Both the position numbers and the translations under genes were made by a program. This document shows, in pieces, positions 20,358-29,066 of a stretch of DNA of 64,000 nt (its first letter is position 1; each line of letters starts with the position of its first letter). Where the stretch lies: NCBI GenBank assembly GCA_958295885.1, contig OY282380.1, positions 2,604,001 to 2,668,000 of the forward strand, given 5' to 3'. The notes under the pieces are model-generated. The model did not search any database, was not told the DNA's origin, and was given only the letters and a program-made list of their open reading frames with translations. Source of the stretch: Arenicellales bacterium. Lineage in GTDB: Bacteria; Pseudomonadota; Gammaproteobacteria; Arenicellales; JAJDZL01.

Positions 20358-21155
20358 TCACTTCAAATTGTCAAAGTTATCTCGGATTTCGTAGATCAAG
20401 TCGGAAACATCTATCCACGCGGTAGCGTAAACATTATCCCTGCGCCACCCCATTTTCCATATTGTGGCAGTTCCACTATAGTGGCTACCTGACTTTAAGG
20501 GCGCATCTTCAATAATCTCACAATTGCTATCTACAATATCAATCCGATTTGTAAAGAAGTTGTTGGGGTGTGTACATTTACTTTTGTTTACAAAGAATTT
20601 GGTCCAGATCTTCTTCTTCAGCAATGGCCAGTTTGAAATTGTAAAGAGTAGGTGTTCAAGATCTCCTGACCCTGGTACGGATTCTTGCATTGTATTGCTA
20701 TTCTTCAAACGTTTCTCAGCTAGATTGCAAATTACAAGGCAGATGTCTTCAGGTGACAACAAAAGACGTTCAACAGCATTGAGGAATAAATCATACTGCA
20801 CAATCACTCGTTTTCCTAAATCATTAGAAATATCTAACGAGCCACCAGTGATGTGCAGATAATACACGTGGATAATCATTCCGAGAAGTTTTTTTAAATG
20901 TATCGATTTGATTCGACCATATTCATCCTTTACGCTCAAATTCCAACTCCGAAGATGTGGAGGCAGTATGTTGCCACTGGGGTCGGAGTTATGAATCGTA
21001 GTCGCAATATCGCGCGCTGGATGCACAAGAAATTTAAAATAGTATGTTTTTCTCGTAGCGGGCAACCCTCCCGAAATTAAAGGCAAAACAAAATTTTGAT
21101 TTCGGAGTTGCTTAAAATTTTGGCGTAGTAGCTCAACCTGATCTACCAACAGCAT
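20358..21155 (-). CDS. Protein of unknown function
   Basis: 265 aa, intact, starting at the ATG at 21155. I do not recognise the family. Visible stretches are LRQNFKQLRNQNFVLPLISG near the start, an internal RIKSIHLKKLLGMIIHVYYL, and a C-terminus of GTATIWKMGWRRDNVYATAW plus IDVSDLIYEIRDNFDNLK. Base composition matches the AT-rich resident genes, no transmembrane segment stands out, and the protein is mixed alpha/beta. It stands alone between two IS remnants. Its position in a defence island is the only functional hint. Confidence 0.6.
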   Translation of the reverse strand: MLLVDQVELLRQNFKQLRNQNFVLPLISGGLPATRKTYYFKFLVHPARDIATTIHNSDPSGNILPPHLRSWNLSVKDEYGRIKSIHLKKLLGMIIHVYYLHITGGSLDISNDLGKRVIVQYDLFLNAVERLLLSPEDICLVICNLAEKRLKNSNTMQESVPGSGDLEHLLFTISNWPLLKKKIWTKFFVNKSKCTHPNNFFTNRIDIVDSNCEIIEDAPLKSGSHYSGTATIWKMGWRRDNVYATAWIDVSDLIYEIRDNFDNLK

Positions 21156-21619
21156 TGTTTTTTCTCCAACGTTATATATGGTGAGTTTATCAGTGCTGGA
21201 ATCGGCTAGTCATCGCGCCAGTTTTCAGTTCTGTTTTTGCACGGTATGTATCAACGCTTCATAGTCTATGTTCTGCAACCCGCTTTCAGGCACTTCAAAT
21301 TGCTCGCTTCACCGATTCAATTCCAAGAAATCATTGAATCTTTGAATAATAGTTTACTATTGAAATTGACGTAAATGGACGACCTTGGCTTAGTGAAATT
21401 ATTAAAAGAAAAAGGCTAGTTAATGACATATATTTTTCAATGAAAACAAATAATTGTACACATAATATTGAATTTTCAGGAAAACTTGCTACAGCTGAGA
21501 GAATTTCACTGAAAGTAAGAATAGACGAATTTTGAAGGTTGGGGGACGGAATAAAAGACGAGATCCTATGCGTCCGAGAAGCTTTTGGAGCTGGTAGCAA
21601 GTCTTAGAGTTGATGGCAA

Positions 21620-21967
21620 TGCAAAAATTCGGGTATATATGGATTGCAATTGACGTCGAGCCTGGATTCGGGCCATCTGCAGCGTGTGTTTGGGCAAATG
21701 CACCGGATTTGGCGGCGCGCGGACCGCCGCGGCCTAGTTGCTGACCGCTTTTTCGTCAGTTGCGGTGGATTCAGGCGGCTTTCGGCCAGAGTAGGTTTTT
21801 GAGCTGCGGCAAACATTTGTTTTTAGTGGCAGACATCGCCATTGAAAGTATGATCGTCAACCCCCGGAGCATCCGCAGGTGCATGGTATTTGGGTCTCGC
21901 AGAAACGGTCGCTCGAGCCGCAGGTCGCACTTGACGCGGTCGTTGGTCCGTTTCAAGGCGTGCGTCC
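21620..21967 (-). pseudogene. C-terminal half of a decayed DDE transposase (split by IS110)
   Basis: Minus-strand text KRTNDRVKCDLRLERPFLRD, then HLRMLRGLTIILSMAMSATK, matches the C-terminus of IS4/IS5-superfamily transposases (R(T)xxRVxxxxxLxRxxxRG, then a hydrophobic helix). It continues the remnant at 23659-24260, whose last residues are NPLPQSTYKWKRLYR. The IS110-type element 21968-23658 sits exactly between them. Confidence 0.55.
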
Positions 21968-22068
21968 GAGGCTGTGAAAGACCGTATGTTTTGACCTGTT
22001 CCCCGCACGAAGTCTAAGTGTGCATATAACATATGCGTAAATTAGAGCGACCCATTGGAGGAACAGGC

Positions 22069-23247
22069 ATGGGATTTTATACGAACATACCCGATTTAGA
22101 GCCGTCAGAAGCTGTGACCGCGGCGGTGCATATTGGACTGGATGTGCACAAAGACTCAGTGGTAGTTGCGGTAGCTCGGCGGTGTGAATATAGTCGGCGG
22201 CTGGAGGTTTTGGATCGCGGTTCGATTGCGAACCGAGCACTGCCGATCAAGCGTTTAGCAACGGCATTGGCCGACGAATTCAAGGAGGAGTTACATTTTG
22301 TGTATGAAGCGGGGCCTTGTGGGTTTGTCATTTGGCGTCAGCTTCGAGAGTTGGGAATTTCGTGTGCGGTGGCAGCGCCATCGTTGATTCCGAAAAAGTC
22401 TGGCGACCGAGTCAAGACGGACCGTCGGGATGCCAGGGAGTTGGCGAGGCTGTCACTGTTAGGATATTTGACACCGATCTGGGTGCCCGGCGAAGCGCAG
22501 GAGGCACTTCGCGACATGGTGCGCTGGCGGATGGATTTAAAACGCAGCATCCAAAAACAGCGCCAGCAGATCAGTCATTTTCTGCTGCGCCACGGACATC
22601 CGTACAAGGCGACGAAGTGGAATGAAAAACATTTTGCATGGATGAGGAACTGCAAGTTTGTACAGCCGGCGCAGCAAATCACCTTGGCGTCGTCGCTTGA
22701 TTCGCTGGAGACGCAGCAGCGGCACCTGGAGGAATTGGATCAGGACCTGATCGCTCAGGCCAAACAGGGCGAATGGAAGCCGCTGATCGATTCGCTGCGG
22801 GCACTGCGCGGCGTCGACTACCTGGCTGCAATCACGATCATAGCGGAAATCGGAGACCTGCGACGATTTCGCTCGGCCCCACAGTTCATGGCTTATGTGG
22901 GGCTGGTGCCGAGCGAGTTCAGCAGCGGCGGACGACGACGCACCGGCAGCATCACCAAAACCGGCAACGGCGCAGTGCGGCGGATCCTGGTCGAAAGCGC
23001 ATGGACCTATCGTTTCGCACCGCGCCAAACGCATCATCTGCAGCGCAAGGCAAAAAACGCTTCAGACTATGCCCGCGAGCGAGCGTGGAAGGCACAAAAA
23101 CGTCTGTGCGGACGCTATCTTGCCTTGTGCAGAAAAGGTAAGAACCATAAAACCATCGTGACCGCCATCGCCCGCGAGTTGGCCGCATTCATTTGGGATA
23201 TCGGCTGCCGTGAACTCAACCAAATGCAACCGACAGACACACAATGA
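22069..23247 (+). CDS. IS110-family DEDD transposase, copy 1
   Basis: 392 aa from the ATG at 22069, preceded by GGAGGAACAGGC, a strong ribosome binding site; an ATG at 22033 is in frame but has none. The N-terminal RuvC-like DEDD domain shows HIGLDVHKDSVVVAV, a catalytic acid in FVYEAGPCGF, and RVKTDRRDARELARLSLL. The C-terminal domain carries LRALRGVDYLAAITIIAEIG, MAYVGLVPSEFSSGGRR and GNGAVRRILVESAW, with the reactive serine expected in this latter region. The enzyme excises and inserts the element through an RNA-guided mechanism known for IS110. The copy at 61913-63082 is about 97% identical. Copy 1 appears fully intact. Confidence 0.93.
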   Translation: MGFYTNIPDLEPSEAVTAAVHIGLDVHKDSVVVAVARRCEYSRRLEVLDRGSIANRALPIKRLATALADEFKEELHFVYEAGPCGFVIWRQLRELGISCAVAAPSLIPKKSGDRVKTDRRDARELARLSLLGYLTPIWVPGEAQEALRDMVRWRMDLKRSIQKQRQQISHFLLRHGHPYKATKWNEKHFAWMRNCKFVQPAQQITLASSLDSLETQQRHLEELDQDLIAQAKQGEWKPLIDSLRALRGVDYLAAITIIAEIGDLRRFRSAPQFMAYVGLVPSEFSSGGRRRTGSITKTGNGAVRRILVESAWTYRFAPRQTHHLQRKAKNASDYARERAWKAQKRLCGRYLALCRKGKNHKTIVTAIARELAAFIWDIGCRELNQMQPTDTQ

Positions 23248-23658
23248 CAGATCAATGATAGAAGGTGCGGACCTTGGTGGAAAAACCCTCGATAATACTT
23301 TGTTGGCTCGTCAGCAGAGGCTGACGATGATCCACGTTGAAAGACAGAGGCAGTTCCGTGACGCAGTACGGTCATGTGGTATCCAACCCACGCATATCAG
23401 ATTGTTGACTAAGGTCACGTGCCAAGCCCGTACCATCTATCAGGTTGATCAAGCCGAAAGGAGAAACTGACAGTACAACCTTTGAAAGGTCAGTATACAA
23501 TTAATCCGTAACCGCGAGGGAACAGGTCAAAACATATCAGTATTCTCTTTTCCGTAAGATTCTGAATCAGAACAGATATATAATATCAATTAAATCAATA
23601 AGTTATATTTTCATCATCCACTCAATTTAAACTAATTTGGCAATACTTTCACAGTCTC
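23248..23658 (+). ncRNA. Putative bridge-RNA region of the IS1111-type element
   Basis: A 411-bp non-coding right end downstream of the transposase. In IS1111-type elements the guide (bridge) RNA lies in this position. Hairpin potential is visible, for example GTCAGCAGAGGCTGAC near 23310. No promoter or RNA ends can be assigned. The second copy of the element lacks most of this region. Confidence 0.35.
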
Positions 23659-24260
23659 ATCCGCGATACAGTCGCTTCCACTTGTAGGTGGACTGTGGTA
23701 GCGGATTGAATATGGTTAGCCGGTTCTCGTCCAAGGCAATGCGAACAATGCGCTGTTTGGCCTCGGGATGGACGCCGCCGTCTCGGCGGTGACAGGATGC
23801 CTATCCTTCGCACTGAAGGTCGAATTCGACCGTCTAACAGCGATACTTCAAGTTGCCGTGGGTCCGCGGATTTTCTCAAAGCCGGCCAATTACATGTCGC
23901 GCAGCTACCCATTTTCGAGGCATTTGCAGTGCAAGGTGCCGACCTTGATTTCATTCAGACTGCGCGTCGGGTACTTCAAGACGTAGACCGAGTCTCCCTG
24001 CTACATCGTCCGCGTGTTGATCACCGGCGTGACTTGATGGTACTGCCGCAGTTCTTGCATCAGTGCTCGCGCGTGTGGGGATTCGTTCTCGCTGGTCGGT
24101 TGCACTACAAACACCAGCGACAGTTCGTACTTGAAGTCAGCTTCCAGATGCAACGTGAATCCAAACGACATTTTTGGGCTTGCCTCTGCACGGGCATGGC
24201 GATACTTTTTCCAACGCGCACCAAGGGTCAAGGCAAGCCCAGTTTATTGGTTTTTCTTGC
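23659..24260 (-). pseudogene. Central part of a decayed DDE transposase (split by IS110)
   Basis: Reading leftward: LTLGARWKKYRHARAEASPK, FGFTLHLEADFKYELSLVFV, SENESPHARALMQELRQY, VTPVINTRTM, LAGFEKIRG and NPLPQSTYKWKRLYR, in several frames with stops. FGFxLHLxxDxxYELPL...A(S/T)ExEsp is a DDE transposase catalytic region. The C-terminus continues at 21620-21967, beyond the inserted IS110. Weak homology may reach about 24380. The exact IS family is not certain. Confidence 0.6.
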
Positions 24261-24506
24261 CAGTTAATTACACTTGCAAGTCAGTGCCATAGAAACCGAC
24301 ATGTTCTAGGCTGCATATTAGTAATCTGCCCTTTCATGACGCAGAAAAGCGTCAGCCAAGCGGTCACCTGTTAAGGATGGCACTTTGTTGTAGCAACGAG
24401 CTATTGTAGACTATGTAGAAAGCGATATAGTATGGGAAATAGTAGTACAAGATTTCCAATGTAGGATGCGCTGAAACTTGATTGGTAATAGAGGAGATTT
24501 GCAGAT

Positions 24507-25226
24507 GTGATCCATTTTCTAGTGAAGGTATTTTCAGAGCAAGTCTACGCCGAAAAATTTCTGCGAGGGGAGTTGTATGCTAGAAGATTGTCTTGGTTTA
24601 AGAAACTTGAAGACGATTATGGAAGAGGGGATGAATTCGAGGCCGCCGTTATTCCTCAATTAGATAACCTTATTGTCACCCTTCGATCAAAAGATACAAC
24701 AACTGGAGTAGAAGAGAAATTTACGATATCAAAGGAAGATTTCGCCTCTCCCCCAATAATTCAACTTAATTGTTTAGAGCACGTGAATGTGTTTTGCATG
24801 TATGCTGCACACAGCAGAGGAGATATCAAGCAGGTTTCAGAAGACAATATTAAAGAGTATAAGAAGCAACTCGAGTTGCCAGAAGAATACCAAATGATGG
24901 GAGATCATGCAGTCGTAATTACTAATACTCCAGAGTTTTTGAATCGAGTAAATAAGGCTGCTAACCGTGAAGGATACAAGATTTGTCAAGGGCTCGTGAG
25001 ATATTACGATCCTGAAGTGGGGGTGCCATTACCTCCTCTGGATATGAGAATAGTCTTCGCTAAATGCCAAAATTATGCACACCAAAGAGAATTCCGTTTC
25101 GCAATTGATACCGGTACTTTTGGATGTGATCCGATTACACTTGAAATCGGTGAGATAGACGATATTGCGATACTTATGAACACAGCGGATATAAATCACC
25201 AACTCTCGTTGAAAATTAAAATGTAA
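24507..25226 (+). CDS. Protein of unknown function with conserved N-terminal FLVKVFSE motif
   Basis: 239 aa starting at GTG 24507, with GAGGAG at 24489-24494 as ribosome binding site. The N-terminus reads MIHFLVKVFSEQVYAEKFLR, then GELYARRLSWFKKLED and GRGDEFEA. This type of N-terminus recurs in bacterial hypothetical proteins of similar length, but I know no function for it. The C-terminal part includes RIVFAKCQNYAHQREFRFAI. It is soluble with no membrane segment. It stands alone, 130 bases after an IS remnant and 165 bases before the next fragment. The frame is clean and codon use matches the resident genes. Confidence 0.65.
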   Translation: MIHFLVKVFSEQVYAEKFLRGELYARRLSWFKKLEDDYGRGDEFEAAVIPQLDNLIVTLRSKDTTTGVEEKFTISKEDFASPPIIQLNCLEHVNVFCMYAAHSRGDIKQVSEDNIKEYKKQLELPEEYQMMGDHAVVITNTPEFLNRVNKAANREGYKICQGLVRYYDPEVGVPLPPLDMRIVFAKCQNYAHQREFRFAIDTGTFGCDPITLEIGEIDDIAILMNTADINHQLSLKIKM

Positions 25227-25390
25227 AAATATAATTCAGCAATGTTTTTCCGATATGTGCCGATTTCGTTTGCAAGTCAATAGAATTGATAAATATCTTT
25301 TGTAACATTACACGTATATTGGTAGTATTGAGTAACACGACCGAGGCAATTGACGCACTTACTCAATACTTGCGTAAGAAATTGTGCTGA

Positions 25391-25771
25391 TTGTTGGGCG
25401 GATATGATTGGAGACGGAAAAACGGTAAAGCTGTGGCTTATGGTGACCGCGCATCATCAATCGAGAATATTACTCAAAATTTTGAAGTTTATCTTTATCA
25501 CTCCGGTACTGGAGTGATTGCTAAAGGAAGGGCAACATCCGCTCCTGAATACAATAACACTAACGGTGAAGATGAGTGTTTTGTCGACCTAAAATTTGAT
25601 TGGGCACACATTGATGTGGATTGGCATAATCTCGCTGTTACTGCGTGGGAGATAAATTGTCGACTAAGCTCAAGTCATAAATTTATGCAAACAGTATTTA
25701 GAATTTCTGACGAGATGGCATTGGCGATTAATAACATTCACAAGCGTAAACTTCAAAATTCCAACGAATAG
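25391..25771 (+). pseudogene. C-terminal fragment with EVE/PUA-like domain
   Basis: 126 codons open from TTG 25391; a stop lies directly before it, and neither a ribosome binding site nor an ATG is present. FEVYLYHSGTGVIAKGRATS followed by FVDLKFDW resembles the small beta-barrel of EVE/PUA-like domains (YHS..GVIA.G), which bind modified bases in RNA or DNA. The upstream sequence shows no matching partner domain, so this is probably the 3' remnant of a longer defence or restriction gene. The alternative is a short free-standing reader protein. Confidence 0.4.
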
Positions 25772-26052
25772 ACAAAAGTCTTCAACAAATGCTAATGTGA
25801 AAGAACACTGCTGCTGAGGTTCAAATTGATTCCATCCGGGGCCACTAACTCAAAGGTTTCAGTTGATCGGAACAGTGGATTCGAAGTCCACTTGTGAAAC
25901 ATTCAAACTGAATATCCACTTATTCCATGCTCTTTCCTTTTTAAAATGAAAACTGTAGTACGAGTTCACTACACTCTAAGGAAGAAAGCGGTTCCCGCTT
26001 TGAATGATCACGAGCCACAAATTCCGGTACCTAATAGATAAGGGCAAAATTG
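25772..26052. other. Intergenic, no feature recognised
   Basis: AT-rich. It contains AAGGG at about 26040, the ribosome binding site of the HNH gene. No further structure was recognised. Confidence 0.4.
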
Positions 26053-27250
26053 ATGCCAGTATGCATTTACTGCACTAAAAACAAGACAGTCGAGAGTTTT
26101 TCTAGGGAACATGTGCTCCCACGCGCATTCTGCGGACAAGGCGACAACTGGACGCTTATCGATACTGTTTGTAGCGAATGCAATGGGCTTTTTTCGGCCT
26201 TTGAAGCTCATTGGACTCGTAGCGCAATCGAAAGCATAGCGCGCAACTTTAGTGGTCCGGTTAGCAGGAGTAGGAAGCCCAGAAACAGACGTGTGCAAGC
26301 GACGGAAATTGACCACATCTACATCGTTCAGAAAAACGAACCGATCGCCTTTGAAGCGGGATTTGCTTTTCCCAATGAATTCTATTTTCGACCGCAGATT
26401 ATTCAGACCGGCGATGGATTAGTAACGTTAGTGGGTGAAAAAGAGGATATTGAGGCGTTTAAGTCTGCAATTAACAAACTTATAAGACTTCAGATGATCA
26501 AACTATCCAAGCCAATAAATAGTGAAGAGAAACAAATGTTCCAGATCGCAACTCTACGCATTGATGCAGCCAGCAAGAGTTGTTCAATCAGTTTGGAAAA
26601 TGATAAAGCGAACCCCACTGATTATTGGCTTCGATCCTATCCAGAACTACCAGTAGTCAGAGGATCGGATGGTATTGAACGGCACTTAACCCCTCGGTGT
26701 GCTCTAGATGATCGGAAGCGTCTTTATTTCAGAGCACAGAGATGGTCAGAAGTAGAAGAGTTGATAAGTAACCTGCTGCAAAACAAGAACGCATCCCTGA
26801 CATCTTCTCCTTATAACCAAACCGTAATGCTAAGATTTAGGATCAAACTCCCGATGGTTTATCGGGCAGTTTTAAAGACAGGGTTGAATTTGTTTGCACG
26901 CCTAGCGGGTGCCCCCTTGGCAAGAGACGTTGCATTCGATGACCTTCGACGCATTTTGCTTGATAAGGATGCGGACCGAGATGTATTGGAACGGTGCAAA
27001 TTCTTGGATAACGCTATAGTATGTACTGGACCGCGCGGAGTTTCCGACTCGGGGGAATGTTGACCAGCATCGTCTTATGCTGGATATATTTCGCGGAAAT
27101 CTGTGTTTCAGAATACGGCTCTACGGCCATTTGGGATACGAGGGCATATTGGCACCGGCAACACCGAATATACAGAGTGCGGTCACGTCTGCGCGGGTGG
27201 TTGTCGATTTCAACAAAAATGGCATTCGAGAAGTCTCGAATTGGCTGTAA
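26053..27250 (+). pseudogene. HNH endonuclease, frameshifted near the 3' end at a G5 run
   Basis: The main frame (26053-27063, 336 aa) starts at an ATG with AAGGG eight bases upstream. CIYCTKNKTVESFSREHVLP, then TVCSECNGLFSAFE, is an HNH_5-type nuclease with two CxxC knuckles and an EHVLPRAF core. The frame ends early after GPRGVSDSG. One base later, another frame continues NVDQHRLMLDIFRGNLCFRI, YGHLGYEGILAPATPNIQS and ARVVVDFNKNGIREVSNWL, with a stop at 27248-27250. The shift is at GGGGG (about 27050-27054); four Gs would restore one 398-aa protein. The nuclease core is upstream of the shift, so a truncated enzyme could still be made. Confidence 0.7.
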
Positions 27251-27309
27251 GGATTCCAGACGCGTCAAAATTAGATTTCTCGCCGTCTGCTTGCGATGGC
27301 TGTCATTCT

Positions 27310-27500
27310 TCCCGCCGAACCGGCACATTAAGAGGCTGCCGCCGCGCTGTTCCGTCAATGCCGGAGAGAAGGGAAACCGTGTGCAGGCTGATTGATTGCC
27401 TCATTACCGCCGTGGCGATTCGCTCCAACGTGCTGGTGTTGCATTGCGACAGAGATTTCCATGTGTTGCGCACTGCACCGAACTTCAAATCGTCGAGTGG
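27310..27500 (+). pseudogene. vapC: C-terminal scrap of a PIN-domain (VapC-like) toxin
   Basis: PERRETVCRLIDCLITAVAI, followed by RSNVLVLHCDRDFHVLR, matches the last third of PIN ribonucleases (T.(R)..IDxLIAa.Ai.......LH.DrDF). These carry two of the catalytic acids. The N-terminal part is missing, and an IS-end-like sequence starts where the gene should finish. Confidence 0.6.
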
Positions 27501-27680
27501 TACTGACCCGATAATGTAGAGACACCATAATGACAGAGTAATCTTATCAATTGGAGGATAATCGAAGAAGAGTAAGAAAATTATTCAGAGGAATTGGAGG
27601 CGCGTATATTGTTGGCATAAGACCAAGCAGGAGCGGAATATACGAATTTTGGCTGCCGTTTCTCAAATTTGTTCACGTGA
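27499..27680. mobile_element. IS-end remnant (possibly IS3 family), copy 2
   Basis: GGTACTGACCCGATAATGTA is followed about 123 bases later by ACCAAGCAGGAGC, the same two blocks as at 11569 and 11693. It cuts the PIN gene. No transposase frame is present. Bases 27681-27846 hold nothing recognisable. Confidence 0.4.
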
Positions 27681-27846
27681 TCAACTGCGGCTAGTCAATC
27701 CAGTTAATTGCCTCAAGCACTTTTTAATACTGCGCAGAGAACGCTCGTTAAACCGAACTCTTTAAATTACAGCATTTTTGTGTTTTTTTAGAATACGGTG
27801 TGTTTCTCAGAGTCAACAATTCCTACGTTGAATTGCAATTTGAGTA

Positions 27847-27877
27847 AAGTTCGGATACGTTGCGACCGGGCCCGCCA
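27847..27877 (+). repeat. Dispersed 32-bp intergenic repeat, copy b
   Basis: AAGTTCGGATACGTTGCGAC, then CGGGCCCGCCA: a close match to the copies at 8787, 54778 and 59459. No gene cassette follows here now; the IS66-like element starts about 300 bases later, and 27878-28179 shows no gene. Confidence 0.65.
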
Positions 27878-28214
27878 GTCAATAATATTGTTTTGGTTAT
27901 AACTAAAATTTAAAAGATGTCTGAAAGTCATTACTTTCCCTTAATGATCGAAATTGTAGGAAAAGCAGAGAGAAAGACGGCAAAAAAAGACTAACAGAAA
28001 AAATACGGTCGCCGTGTCCAAAGCAATAGATTATTAAGGTATCAACACCTATATGCAATCCTCAATTCAATGAGTTTAGTTGAAATAGCTGCTATTTTCA
28101 ATATTAGTCGTCGGATAACAGACGTCGGAAACTGGTTGCTTCGCAAGCAAAAACAAAAAAGTAGCACCGATAGCCAAGTGTAAATATTCGGCCAAGCCCA
28201 TAGATCGAGAGGAA

Positions 28215-29066
28215 TCAACTGTTGAGTATTTTCCTGAAGTCCCGGCACAGCGGGTACAGCCAGATATCCTTGATCGGCAATGTTGGCTTGGCGGAGGCAG
28301 CGCATTTACCGAGTCCTTTGGTTTGACCGACATTGATCCAGTTCGCAGCCCGGTAGCATGTGCCCAAAAAGCGCTGTTCAACGAAAGTCTCAAGCAGCAC
28401 CGGTCGAATCCGGTAACGATCGTACCACTGCTGCGGCAGTTCCCGGGCGAGCCTTGAAAGCAGATGCGAGGCAAGATTGGGGCAGTTGATCCAGGGCAGA
28501 ATGAGGAATCTTGCATGGTTCACGATCAGTGCCAAGTTGGCTTCTCTGCGCTCCCGATTCCAGCCGATGAAGTCATCCCGGGGTGCAGTTTTCCAGGCTG
28601 CGGCGCCGAAACCGAAGGCGGCGACAATCTGACGGTCTATGGAAGCGAAATAACGCTGCTGAGCACCGGGCAGGGGTTTGTATCCAAGATAATGATAGCG
28701 TTCAATGTATTCGTTCCAAAGACGTGAATCTCCGGGGGTTGACACCCGCCGCAGCTGGGGTGTTGACAACTCATGCAGCGGTGCACGGATCGGTGTCTGC
28801 GGCGCAGTGCTGTCGGTGAAGCGGATGACCGCCCTGGTAGGTTGGCGACGAGGCGGCGGCAACACAATCAGCTGACTTCGATGCATGCGCAGCATCGCCA
28901 CCCGGCACGACATCTCTTTCAGTCCTCCGTCGGGCTTTTTCCAATCCAGCAGCTCACAGACCTGCTGCGACAGCCGGGTTCTGGAACTGTCAGGATGGGC
29001 GGCAATCAGTCTGCGAATGCGCTGCATGTCCTTGCAACTGAAGTCGCGTCCGCAATATCGAGTCAT
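28215..29066 (-). CDS. DruA-like (DUF4338) protein inside the IS66-like element
   Basis: 283 aa from the ATG at 29066. The N-terminal part MTRYCGRDFSCKDMQRIRRL...LSQQVCELLDWKKPDGGLK is the usual DNA-binding-like start of DUF4338 proteins. The C-terminal core has YHYLGYKPLPGAQQRYFASI, AAFGFGAAAWKTAPRDDFIG, NHARFLILPWI, PNLASHLLSRLARELPQQW and LLETFVEQRFLGTCYRAANW. DUF4338 is the DruA family of the Druantia defence system, where its biochemical role is unclear. The start overlaps the stop of the IS66 transposase by four bases (ATGA), so the two are translationally coupled. It lies within the inverted repeats and moves with the element. It may assist transposition or serve defence; the sequence does not decide. 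Confidence 0.8.
   Translation of the reverse strand: MTRYCGRDFSCKDMQRIRRLIAAHPDSSRTRLSQQVCELLDWKKPDGGLKEMSCRVAMLRMHRSQLIVLPPPRRQPTRAVIRFTDSTAPQTPIRAPLHELSTPQLRRVSTPGDSRLWNEYIERYHYLGYKPLPGAQQRYFASIDRQIVAAFGFGAAAWKTAPRDDFIGWNRERREANLALIVNHARFLILPWINCPNLASHLLSRLARELPQQWYDRYRIRPVLLETFVEQRFLGTCYRAANWINVGQTKGLGKCAASAKPTLPIKDIWLYPLCRDFRKILNS

Larger units (their letters stand above)
21968..23658 (+). mobile_element. Complete IS110-family (IS1111-type) insertion sequence, copy 1
   Basis: The ends are defined by a 13-bp inverted repeat, GAGGCTGTGAAAG at 21968 and CTTTCACAGTCTC ending at 23658, with one mismatch. Inside lies a second inverted pair, ATGTTTTGACCTGTTCCC near 21984 and its complement near 23521. 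Subterminal inverted repeats mark the IS1111 subgroup. The element is 1691 bp. It interrupts a transposase gene whose halves resume on either side, which confirms the boundaries. No clear target duplication is seen, as expected for IS110. Confidence 0.8.
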
